In this document: positions 9,001-16,384 of the stretch, piece after piece
Layout of the letters: every line of letters starts with the position of its first letter
Position numbering within the stretch: the first letter of the stretch is position 1
From: Candidatus Latescibacterota bacterium
GTDB taxonomy: Bacteria; Latescibacterota; UBA2968; GCA-2709665
NCBI GenBank assembly: GCA_012271065.1
Contig: JAAXHE010000037.1
Coordinates: forward strand, 1 to 64,000
Reading direction: 5' to 3'
DNA length: 64,000 nt
The notes under the pieces: generated by a model
The model's database searches: none
What the model was told of the DNA's origin: nothing
The model's input: the letters and a program-made list of their open reading frames with translations, nothing else
Made by a program: the position numbers and the translations under genes

Positions 9001-10559
9001 ATGCGTCCCTTCAACGCTCGCATCCGATCCTTCATCTTGACGCGGTAATCGGGCAGGAAGCCAGGATCGTTGAAGGCCTTGCTGAGCGCCGCGGTCAGCA
9101 GCCGGATCTGATTCGTCAGGTTGGTCAGATTGACGTGGTCGACGGTGTCGTAGGGGGTATCGACCCTGAATCGGGCGTCGTTGATGGTCACGAAAGCCAA
9201 TGTCGGCATTCCCGCGGTGAGTACGACCTGTGAGTCGGTCTTCAAATTGCCGCCGGGAATGAACATGTTCCAGCTCATGCCCGACGGAGGGTTGATGCCG
9301 TCGACGAGCGACCGCTTTGCGTCCATGCCGAATGCCGGCGCGAAGTCCGAGCCGAGGGTGCTGAAGCGTTTGCCGAGAGGCGTGAAGAACCGCTGGAAGT
9401 AGAACGCGGTGGAACCGTTCCAGACGGCCATCTGGTCGGTTTGCGAGGTGAGGTCCAGGGAGATCCACAGCCGGATATCGATCGGGTCGGTCATCAGCGC
9501 GGCGAAATGTTCCTCTTTCCGCGCATGCCTTCCCAGGAAGTCGCATACGCCGCGAAAGCCGAGATGGTGGGCCGACGTGGCCAGGAAAAGGACGGTGTGG
9601 GCGGGCGGATGCGCCTTGAAATATTCAGCCATCTCCAGCATGGCGGCGATTCCGGATGCCTGTTCTGCGCCCGGGGCGAGCGCTGGCACCACGGACATCG
9701 CGTCGTAGTAGGCGTCGATCAGGACAACGCGTTCCCGAAGCTGCGGATCCGCGCCCATAATCCAGCCCATGATGTTCTGCGTCGGATGCCGCTCCCAGTC
9801 CATCCGGGACTTCAATTCCACTTCGATCCGCTCGCCGGCGGCCAGTCGGCGCCGGAGACGTTCCCCGGCGGACTTGCCGATCCAGAAGCGGGGCGCGTTG
9901 AGCGGGACCTGGAAGAATTTCTGCTCCGCCTCGGCCGTTGTGGTCGAATCCGGCGCGACAAAGACGATCGCCCTTGCGCCCAGCATGGAGGCGTTCATCC
10001 AGCGGTTCCAGGAGTTGAAATCCAGCAGCACGACGCTCCCGCCCGGCTCTTTGCCGTTAAAATCGGCGAATTCGCCGGCGCCGCCGTCAATCAGCGGGGC
10101 GCGCAGTCCGGCGCGCGGCAGCGTGGACGTGCGGACCAGGTTGGGCCAGACCGCATGAATGGGGATGATGCGTGGCTCACCGAGGATGCGAAGCCCGCCG
10201 CCCTTGTCGACCGGCGACGTGACGTCGTAGGTTTCCACCGAGACGTTTTCCAGTCCGATACGTTCGAATTCTTCACGGATATAGAGAGATGCATCCCTGT
10301 GGCCCGGGTAGCCCACTACCCGGGAACCCGATCCGCTGAGCCGGAGCAGACGGGACTCGACTCCAGCCGGCGTGATTCGGCCACGGATGCTGTCGGCCAG
10401 TTGCTGCTGGCCGGTTGCCACCCGGTCGGGCGGCGGATCGGGATAGCGGATGTCGAACCATTCGAACAGGCGGTCGGTCAGCGCCTGAGGGGAGACCAGG
10501 GTCAACGCGAGAAAGGCGATCAGGATGACCAGGCCGAGTGTGATGTTTTTTGTTTTCAC
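6021..10559 (-). CDS. M28-like (apparently inactive) peptidase domain fused to FtsX-type permease, 1512 aa
   Basis: A very large membrane protein. Residues 8-27 form a signal anchor. Residues 60-500 look like an M28 aminopeptidase with an inserted PA-like region (about 125-250). The zinc and catalytic residues are missing: the usual HxD is AYYDA (Tyr284 in place of His), GADDNASG is GAEQASG (297-303), and the Glu-Glu pair is His331-His332. Residues 500-780 are a mixed globular region. Membrane segments follow near 802-822, 832-850 and 860-882. From about 910 there is an FtsX/MacB-like permease: a helix near 925-945, a roughly 250-residue extracytoplasmic loop, then three helices beginning LANLFVPIAIAALIVLNTM. 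A soluble tail closes it. No ABC ATPase gene adjoins it. It may be a mechanotransmission-type sensor or transporter. Confidence 0.82.
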   Translation of the reverse strand: MKTKNITLGLVILIAFLALTLVSPQALTDRLFEWFDIRYPDPPPDRVATGQQQLADSIRGRITPAGVESRLLRLSGSGSRVVGYPGHRDASLYIREEFERIGLENVSVETYDVTSPVDKGGGLRILGEPRIIPIHAVWPNLVRTSTLPRAGLRAPLIDGGAGEFADFNGKEPGGSVVLLDFNSWNRWMNASMLGARAIVFVAPDSTTTAEAEQKFFQVPLNAPRFWIGKSAGERLRRRLAAGERIEVELKSRMDWERHPTQNIMGWIMGADPQLRERVVLIDAYYDAMSVVPALAPGAEQASGIAAMLEMAEYFKAHPPAHTVLFLATSAHHLGFRGVCDFLGRHARKEEHFAALMTDPIDIRLWISLDLTSQTDQMAVWNGSTAFYFQRFFTPLGKRFSTLGSDFAPAFGMDAKRSLVDGINPPSGMSWNMFIPGGNLKTDSQVVLTAGMPTLAFVTINDARFRVDTPYDTVDHVNLTNLTNQIRLLTAALSKAFNDPGFLPDYRVKMKDRMRALKGRILTFPRRSITPDRPRKGAVAVLRMSYEKSVKGVRAIFYDQADENGEFYVPGLAVRWVGLDAFYLDPQSGEITYATDRGQAARIYKPEFGMDWWITRATRILFPCVSTDFYETVDPRYLTKLPSLSLYGDGNTAPREYGYTLGYGPNEPVGVVFTPPGTRLKLTMHTRGIGIRYLLLNATDTTSVEAAHKSGFVAATHGAITHTAYQAARDMWVLDHARMRELHAFGIENDRLADLHSRAKEHLDEADASRQELRWDDFIRHSRAALGLESRAYPDVKGTQNDVIRGIIFFMALVLPCAFFGERLIFTAVDIRRQIAGFAGIFVVIWIFLSIVHPAFDLSNPFVILLAFVLLSLASFVISLVFSRFNSQMRNLRTEAAVIHDVDVGRISASLAAFQLGIANMKRRKLRTLLTFTTLVLLTFTVLSFSSIKSQLKFHQIARDNLGPYPGMLIRSKYWAPLEESVLDYAQANFGKEAVIAPRSWYASKEKKAIQVVSDSASANALGIVGLTAQETDVIGIQDCLSAGRWFLPDERNVTVLPQAMADLLKIGESDIGQAEVRLFGERFKVVGLIDAERMKDLEDLDGEPLTPADFVLTDENVFMQMAQQEKREKAGLEETDVEIMEFEHLDPANVMVVPYQTLREVNSPLQAIAVRFREPSVVKARVESFISRLSVVLFAGIPDISPEGKIGRIAVSVYSSYGQASPQGLANLFVPIAIAALIVLNTMMGSVYERFREIGIYSSVGLAPVHIAFLFLAESCVYAVLGAVSGYLLAQGVSKVVLWQGLLEGITVNYSSVSAMASSTLVMLVVILSTVYPARRASQMAVPDITRRWKLPEPDGDRWRFEFPFTISGGEVLGLFTFLTRYFDFHTESSMGTFFTHGANLSTYDTDRGRGYRIDTTIWLAPFDLGVSQNISLTSTPTGAFDIHALEITIDRLSGDLASWKRCNQRFMNQIRKQFLIWRTIPEENQRQYANDGDELIDRGRTANLASAGENL

Positions 10560-10648
10560 GGAAATACCTGAATCTTAATGAGGATTTTCGTCAATTGGAC
10601 GTCAGGGTGATCCCTGCTGAGCAGGGTTTCCGGCCGGATAGCAGATCG

Positions 10649-12658
10649 CTAGTACCATTTGTGTACCACGTGTCCATCCGGCTGGAACCAGATGGCGTCC
10701 ACGACAACGCCTGCGGCCACCGACAATATGTAACCTACCAGCATGCCGATGAAAAAGGGTCTGGATTTCCGGTAGAAGGCAGCGCCGGCCAGCTTGAGCA
10801 TACTCAGTTTGACCAGCCAGGCGACAAAGATGGTTGCGCTTGTAAGCCGCGAAAGCGCCGTGCCGGAGAGGGCGAATCCGATTGGATGCAGCGGCCACCA
10901 GACGAAGCGATACCGCATCAGATTCAACAGGGCCATGACGGCGGCGCCGGCGAAAAAGAACCAGTAGTTGACCGGTTCGATCGGGCTGTCGACGGCCTTG
11001 ATGGAGTTGGCGATGCCCTGAATCTGTCGGACGCCGGCGTGGATGATCAGCCAGTTGGGCTGGATATTATATCCCCCCATGGTATAACCCAGCCACACCG
11101 TGTAGAACGTGGATGTGACCATGCCCACCACGAACGCCGCGCAGACCGCCCCGAACAGCCGGCGTTTGCCCGCCGACAGGAATTCCGCCAGGCGATTGAT
11201 GTGGGTCATGGTGCCCATGGAGAGGCCCCGGTAGTGGTTTACGGCCCGCGAGGACATGCTCAACGCCATCTTGGTGTATGCCGTGTACGTGTGGGAACCG
11301 CCCAGAAACCGGCTGACGAGACCCCACGCTGACGTGGGCGGGTTCAGGTAGACGATTCCGGAGTCCGCGAGCATCTTTGAAACGGTCGTATAGACGAACA
11401 GCATGCACAGGATGAGAAGGACGATAATCTTGACCTGCATGCCGATCCACGCCAACCAGAGCGCCATGTAGAGACACCCGGCAATCAGGCCGAGTACGGC
11501 GTGCCGGTACGAAAGCAGCTCGTTGCTGTCGTCCGGAGTCGGTCGATCGGGGTTGAGGGCTTTCTTGATGACGTCGCGCAGGTGATGCCTCGCGACCCAC
11601 ATCGCCCAGAGCGCGAAGGCTGTAAACCCTCCTGCCGTCTGCCAGATGTAACGGCCTCGACCATAGTAGGGTGAAATGGCCGAGACGCCGAAACCGCTCA
11701 GGATTCCCCCCTCGAGAATGAACAGGACATCGAAAAACCAGAGGCTGAAGAGGATCTCGAGGCTGGCGAAATACGAGAAGCAGATGACAACCGTACTCAG
11801 GAAGAAAAAGCCGGGAGGATAATCGCGCGAGAAAAAGAACCAGCGGGCGGAAGCGGTAGGGAAACGTGGGAACTGGGGATAGAACCAGGCAATCATGTTC
11901 CAGCCGAAAACGAACGTGGTGAGCATGAATCCTGCCCAGAACACCTTGCCCTTCATGAATTCGGGGAACCATCGTCTTCCCGTTCCTCCCTGCGTGGTGA
12001 ATTCGATGATGGGTTCCATGGCGGGAAAAACGAGGCGCTCGTATTCGGACCACTGTTTGCGGAAGATGATGGAGAGGCAGGCGACGGCAAAAGCGACCGC
12101 GCAGAGAAAAGTGAACCACCAGAACAGGGGCACGGCCCAGACGCCCCAGGGAATGGACGCCCCCTGTGGCAGGCCTTCGTAAAACCAGGCCATCGCGTTG
12201 CCTTCGTTCTCCGGAATCAGCCAGCCCGGCAGGTAGGGGTGAAGGTATCGCGCCCATTCGTTCTCCTGGGTGACGAAATAGTGCGGCGCGACCATGATAC
12301 CCACGAGGTAACCGCTGATCCCGTAAGTCGGCCCCAGAGAACTGATGAACCCCATGCAGAAAATCGTGATCCACTCGGACGAGGAGAACAGGAACCGCCG
12401 GCCGAACCTGTACGCCAGGATCGAACAGAAGATGATGGAGAGAAGCGTCAGGATCAGGTTGCCCATGGGCATATGGCTGTATGCCATAAACGACGCGTGT
12501 AGGATATAGCGCACCGTATCGCCCAGGATGCCGATGGCTACCGAAAGGAGGAGGCCGTAGACGATGGACCGGACGGTCACGCCACGATTCTTCACTGCTT
12601 CCGTGCCGGCAGCGGTACCGGCATCGGAATTCGTCGATTTCGCCGATGGCATTGACAT
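10649..12658 (-). CDS. DUF6785/DUF6784-type polytopic membrane protein
   Basis: 669 residues from the ATG at 12658 (AGGAAA ten bases upstream). It is rich in Trp, Phe and Tyr, with a dozen or more predicted membrane helices and short conserved loops such as WITIFCMGFISSLGPTYG and PMEPIIEFTTQG-like segments. It fits the DUF6785/DUF6784 proteins common in planctomycete-like and related genomes, which look distantly like oligopeptide transporters. Function is not established. The stop is followed 90 bases on by the M28-FtsX gene on the same strand, and a TPR protein lies upstream, so the three may form one envelope-related transcription unit. Confidence 0.7.
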   Translation of the reverse strand: MSMPSAKSTNSDAGTAAGTEAVKNRGVTVRSIVYGLLLSVAIGILGDTVRYILHASFMAYSHMPMGNLILTLLSIIFCSILAYRFGRRFLFSSSEWITIFCMGFISSLGPTYGISGYLVGIMVAPHYFVTQENEWARYLHPYLPGWLIPENEGNAMAWFYEGLPQGASIPWGVWAVPLFWWFTFLCAVAFAVACLSIIFRKQWSEYERLVFPAMEPIIEFTTQGGTGRRWFPEFMKGKVFWAGFMLTTFVFGWNMIAWFYPQFPRFPTASARWFFFSRDYPPGFFFLSTVVICFSYFASLEILFSLWFFDVLFILEGGILSGFGVSAISPYYGRGRYIWQTAGGFTAFALWAMWVARHHLRDVIKKALNPDRPTPDDSNELLSYRHAVLGLIAGCLYMALWLAWIGMQVKIIVLLILCMLFVYTTVSKMLADSGIVYLNPPTSAWGLVSRFLGGSHTYTAYTKMALSMSSRAVNHYRGLSMGTMTHINRLAEFLSAGKRRLFGAVCAAFVVGMVTSTFYTVWLGYTMGGYNIQPNWLIIHAGVRQIQGIANSIKAVDSPIEPVNYWFFFAGAAVMALLNLMRYRFVWWPLHPIGFALSGTALSRLTSATIFVAWLVKLSMLKLAGAAFYRKSRPFFIGMLVGYILSVAAGVVVDAIWFQPDGHVVHKWY

Positions 12659-12754
12659 GGGTTGCCGTTTCCTGAAACGACCTTGTGCGGGCCCGACATC
12701 CCGCACGGAAGACGTCGTCACTCTCCAGCCGTAACAAACCCGGGAACGGACATC

Positions 12755-13765
12755 TCAGAAGGGGTCGGGTCCAATGGCTTCCGTGGGCGCAGTAACGAGC
12801 GGGTTGAGCGCGGTCGCCCTTTGCAGACACGCCGCGGCCAGGCTGTCCCGCCCCGACAGCATATAGTAGTGCGACAGGGTCTGATAGCGTTGAGCCGTCG
12901 GGTTCTCCGCGGCGTTGCGTTCCAGATAGCGAATGCGCGCGGCCAGCCTGCTCTGGCGTTCGAAAACAGCCAGTTCCGCCTCGGCTTCTTCGTCATGTCC
13001 GAGGGCGAGCAGGGTCTGACCCATCACATATCGCGCGCGAGGATGATGAGGATCCAGTTCGACCGCCCGCCGTACATGTGACAATGCAGGACGTGGCCGT
13101 CTCCTCCGGAGTTCGGTGCCGGCGATGTCGCAGAGCAAATCGACTTCTCCCGGGGATTCCTCAAGGGCCCGCCGAAAGCAGGCCGCGGCCGAGTCGAGTT
13201 CGCCGCGGCTGAAGTGAACGCGACCGAGTCCTGCGAAAATCCGGTCGTGGCCGCCGCCGAATGGCCGGGCGCGCCGGAATTGGGCCTCCGCATTGTCCAG
13301 GTTTTCGGCCGCGAGGTAGAATTCGGCCAGCTCCAGGGCGTGCGCGGGGTTGTCCGGCATCGCCTCGACGGCTCTCAAATAGGCGGCCTCGGCCTCCCGA
13401 TCCGACCGTGCGTTGCGAAGGGCGCGCGCGTATCTCATCCACTCCCGGGGATTCGTCACATAAGGCGAAATCGCCACGAGGGTCGTCTTCGCTTCGTCGA
13501 ATCGTCCACGTGCGGCTAGGAGATCTGCAAGACCGTACCGGGCACGCACGGAGGGCGAGTGGATGGCGATGGATTCCCGGAATGCCGTCATCGCGCTTTC
13601 GTCGTCTCCGTGTTTCAGCGCGGTCTCGGCGCGGATGCAAAGATCGGCGGCCCGCTGTTCCGGAGTCCCTGACGCCGGCCGAAACCAGACGATTGCCAGC
13701 GCCACCGCAAGCAGTACAGCCACTGGCCTATAATTCCGTACCACAGTATTGACAATAATTCGCAT
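12755..13765 (-). CDS. membrane-anchored tetratricopeptide repeat protein
   Basis: 336 residues. An N-terminal hydrophobic segment (about residues 14-30, VAVLLAVALAIVWF) anchors or exports it. The remainder consists of consecutive TPR units, for example DDESAMTAFRESIAI, RFDEAKTTLVAI, DREAEAAYLRAVEAMPDNP and ELDSAAACFRRALEESP, six or more in total. TPR arrays mediate protein-protein contacts, often in envelope assembly. The start overlaps the end of the upstream ion-channel gene by 38 bases, which suggests translational coupling. No strong SD is visible, consistent with coupling. Partner unknown. The channel or the DUF6785 protein are candidates by position. Confidence 0.8.
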   Translation of the reverse strand: MRIIVNTVVRNYRPVAVLLAVALAIVWFRPASGTPEQRAADLCIRAETALKHGDDESAMTAFRESIAIHSPSVRARYGLADLLAARGRFDEAKTTLVAISPYVTNPREWMRYARALRNARSDREAEAAYLRAVEAMPDNPAHALELAEFYLAAENLDNAEAQFRRARPFGGGHDRIFAGLGRVHFSRGELDSAAACFRRALEESPGEVDLLCDIAGTELRRRRPRPALSHVRRAVELDPHHPRARYVMGQTLLALGHDEEAEAELAVFERQSRLAARIRYLERNAAENPTAQRYQTLSHYYMLSGRDSLAAACLQRATALNPLVTAPTEAIGPDPF

Positions 13766-14558
13766 TGGAATCCCGGGCCTCGGCGTTGCACCCCGAACAG
13801 GTCCGGGCGGCGCCCCGGATTCTCATGGCCTGTGAGATTTCAACCGACAGGATGCCTGAAGGCACGGCGATGATGCTGTACCCCAGCAACATCACGATCG
13901 TCGCAAGCATCTGGCCGGGCGCGGTCTTGGGAGAAATATCGCCGTATCCAACGGTGGTAATCGTAACGATGGCCCAGTAGATGCTGCGGGGAATACTCGT
14001 AAACCCGTTTTCGGGTGTTTCAATCACGTACATCAATGAGCCAAGGATTACGACTGCCGTCATCACGGTTACCGCGAATATTGCAACTTTTCGATAACTG
14101 GACCGTATTGCCCGGACCATCATCCGGGCCGCGTCCAGGTACTGCACGAGTTTGAGTACGCGAAAGACGCGCAGGACACGTAGTATACGAATGACCACGA
14201 GATATTGACTGCCGGGCAGGAGCAGGCTGATATAGGTGGGAATGATGGCAAACAGGTCAACAATGCCGAAGAAGGACGTCGCGTATCGTAAAGGACGGGC
14301 GGAGCAGACGAGCCGCAAGAAATATTCGATTGTAAATATTAACGTAAAGAACCACTCAAGGACGTAGAGAAGGTCACCGTGGTTGTTCCGGACGGCGTCG
14401 ACGCTGTCCAGCATCACGGTCAGGACACTCAGTATGATGGTGATAATGAGAACGAGGGCGAACCTGCGCCCCGCGGGCGTTTCCGATTCGAACATGATAC
14501 GCCGGAGACGCAGACGCAATCCAGAAAACGGATGCGCGTCTTGTTTTACGTTTGCCAT
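13728..14558 (-). CDS. voltage-gated-type potassium channel with C-terminal zinc ribbon
   Basis: A six-helix Ion_trans family channel of 276 residues from the ATG at 14558 (a TTG two codons earlier is also possible). The S4 voltage-sensor helix is clear: RILRVLRVFRVLKL has Arg/Lys every third position. The selectivity filter reads TVGYGD, followed by the pore helix and S6. After S6 the chain ends with an unusual tail: CSGC then eleven residues and CQYC, a CxxC-N11-CxxC zinc-ribbon knuckle of the kind seen in zinc_ribbon_2 proteins. It may serve as a redox or metal sensor or a docking element on the cytoplasmic side. The following TPR gene overlaps its 3' end. Confidence 0.9.
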   Translation of the reverse strand: MANVKQDAHPFSGLRLRLRRIMFESETPAGRRFALVLIITIILSVLTVMLDSVDAVRNNHGDLLYVLEWFFTLIFTIEYFLRLVCSARPLRYATSFFGIVDLFAIIPTYISLLLPGSQYLVVIRILRVLRVFRVLKLVQYLDAARMMVRAIRSSYRKVAIFAVTVMTAVVILGSLMYVIETPENGFTSIPRSIYWAIVTITTVGYGDISPKTAPGQMLATIVMLLGYSIIAVPSGILSVEISQAMRIRGAARTCSGCNAEARDSNANYCQYCGTEL

Positions 14559-14698
14559 AGGCAATTGACAATGAAGCGTTTATAACCTTTTGCCGGCGTT
14601 GTCCGTCCCACACCGCGGCTGAACGCCGCCCAACGGTCACGCACGGCTGTTCCGTGGTTTGCGCAATACCCGGCAGGGGACGTTATTCGCGCGCTTGG

Positions 14699-15489
14699 TC
14701 AGTAGCGGGTATCCACCAGCCATGCTTCTTTGGGATGAGATTTCCAGCGTTCTCTCAGTGCCGTCTCATTCGGGCTGAACTGTCCGCCGTACGCGACGCC
14801 GCCGTGTGAGATATTGACGCTCACGGCGACGCTGTCACCCGCCGGCACCCAGTGGGGCGTGAGCAACTGATTCCAGAGCAAATCACCCTTTTCCATCTTG
14901 TACGAAAGCATGTCGTCGGGATCGTGATCTGGCGGTCCGTTCGGCCCTCTGAGCGCCTCGCGGTTGTTGACGGCGTCGTACAGGGGTGCGTATTTGCAGG
15001 GATCCTTGAATGCATTGAAGTATTTTACACCCCAGATCTGCCAGGCCACGACGTGCGATGTATCCATGTGGTATGAGGAACTGCAGTTCCTTCCGGAAAT
15101 AAAAATAATGGGATAACAGCGTTGCCACGTAAAGCCGTTCGACGCCAGAAAGGTGCGCCACGGAATCATGACCTTGTTCTGAAATTCACGCAGAAACTGA
15201 CCCTCTCCGTAGAAGTTCTGCAGGTGAAAGTGGGCCAGCGAAAAGGGACGGTCGATGACGTCGGCGATGGGAAGCGTTTTGAATTCCTCAGCCCTTTCTT
15301 TTTTTCTTCTTCCGAAAGTTCGCCGGGAATGTTGACTCGCGCCTGGCTGTCCTTTCGAAGGATGTCCACGATTTCTTCCGCGGAAGGAAACTCCATGTCG
15401 AAACGAAAGTACTCCGGGTCGATCAGAAAGTTCTGAAGGCCGTTCCAGCTTTTCTTGAGTTCGTCCTGGCTGTGGACAATGATCTGCAT
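14699..15489 (-). pseudogene. JmjC-like cupin protein interrupted by a -1 frame change at A_AAA_AAG
   Basis: Two frames together encode one protein. The start is the ATG at 15489 with GGGAGGAACC directly upstream. The first 60-odd residues run to a lysine-rich stretch. The second frame then continues with 190 residues including HMDTSHVVAWQIWG, the HxD iron-binding motif and fold pattern of JmjC/cupin-like Fe(II)/2-oxoglutarate hydroxylases, and a later PAGDSVAVSVNISHG segment with a possible third ligand. The change of frame falls exactly at an A7 run (15299-15305), where the codons read GAA AAA AAG, the slippery heptamer A AAA AAG. A -1 slip there joins both halves seamlessly. A missing A (A7 for A8), real mutation or programmed frameshifting are all possible. 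It follows the HEAT protein gene by 29 bases. Confidence 0.65.
15299..15306 (-). other. slippery heptamer A_AAA_AAG (candidate -1 frameshift site)
   Basis: On the minus strand the zero-frame codons at the end of the first half are GAA AAA AAG AAA GGG. This places A AAA AAG in the exact phase of the E. coli dnaX frameshift signal. A purine-rich GGAAGAAG lies just upstream, but no strong downstream hairpin was found by eye, so recoding is only a candidate explanation. Confidence 0.45.
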
Positions 15490-15518
15490 GGTTCCTCCCA
15501 ACGTTTCGGACGCCGGGC

Positions 15519-16061
15519 TCAATTCGAGCAGGCTTCGCAGACGAGACCGAAGCGCATCCGCCCGTCGTCAGGGATTTCGATTTCAAAGTCGGACTTTACG
15601 GGTACCCCCGTTGAACCGCAGAAGTCGCATTTGCCGCGGTCGGGATAACGGTTCCTCGCATGCGCGGCCTGCGCGAATCCGGCCTGTCCTCCGCGGCTCT
15701 TCAGATAGGCGGCGGCCTGACGCCGTATCCCTTTGTCGGAATCGTGTTCGGCCGCGCGCTCGAAGATGACGTCCAGAGCGGGGTCGTCGGGTCTTCCGCC
15801 GTCTTCCAGCGTGTGCCATGCGGCCTTTCGTACACCCGGGTGGGGGTCTTCCAGCAGCTGGTAGAGCGCGGACCAGACGTCCTCCCGGCGTCGGCGGACG
15901 TGACACGGACACAGTAGGTCCGCGGCGGCTCTTCGTTCTTCCGGGTCTTTGCTGCGGGAACGTTCTATAAGGCCCGCGATGGTCTCGCCGCTGACGCGCG
16001 CTTCACCGACTCTGAAAGCGCGTTTCTGATGTTTGTTGAGTCCGGATCTTCTCCGCCGCAC
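15519..16061 (-). CDS. HEAT-repeat protein with C-terminal four-cysteine zinc ribbon
   Basis: The GTG at 16061 has a perfect GGAGG four bases upstream, giving 180 residues. The open frame extends further but without coding character. Residues 25-140 contain HEAT-type helical pairs (ETIAGLIERSRSKDPEERRAAADLL, then GVRKAAWHTLEDGG, then KGIRRQAAAYLKSRGG), a scaffold that binds other proteins. The tail holds CDFC and, 25 residues later, CEAC, a likely structural zinc site with an acidic loop between them. It sits upstream of the split JmjC-like gene in one transcription unit, so the two may act together (for example a hydroxylase and its scaffold). Precise role unknown. Confidence 0.7.
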   Translation of the reverse strand: MRRRRSGLNKHQKRAFRVGEARVSGETIAGLIERSRSKDPEERRAAADLLCPCHVRRRREDVWSALYQLLEDPHPGVRKAAWHTLEDGGRPDDPALDVIFERAAEHDSDKGIRRQAAAYLKSRGGQAGFAQAAHARNRYPDRGKCDFCGSTGVPVKSDFEIEIPDDGRMRFGLVCEACSN

Positions 16062-16159
16062 GGATCCTCCAGGGCAGGTTTGTGGCGTCGAATCCAACAT
16101 TCTGCCGTACCGGCCGACGGTTACGCCGGGTATGCGGGATCGACGGCTTCGGAGTCTAC

Positions 16160-16187
16160 AATATAACATGCGGCGGTTCAATTTCAA
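16160..16187 (-). promoter_or_regulatory. sigma70-like promoter for the HEAT/cupin unit
   Basis: Read on the minus strand: -35 TTGAAA (16182-16187), a 16-base spacer and -10 TATATT (16160-16165). It lies about 100 bases upstream of the GTG at 16061. The rest of the 16062-16384 divergent gap holds an AT-rich stretch near 16208-16223 that may serve the plus-strand amidohydrolase, but no convincing -35 is seen there. Confidence 0.55.
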
Positions 16188-16384
16188 AATTCTAGTGGTC
16201 TGATCAATGCAGGAGTTATATATATCCGGACAATCCGTCAAAACCTGAGCATGGGCCTGGTTGCCAGGGGCGCGGTCGGCCGTATCGCCATCCAGTGTCG
16301 CGTCGCGAACCGGGCCGTCCGGAACCCGTCAGCCACGGCAGAGCGGGCTGTTGCCGACAATCCACAGAAGGGAGCATGAGTTCA

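Noticed and set aside
11067..12830. 587-codon minus-strand open frame overlapping the DUF6785 gene
   Set aside because: It is a different frame of the DUF6785 gene, whose hydrophobic helices and conserved loops lie in the other frame.
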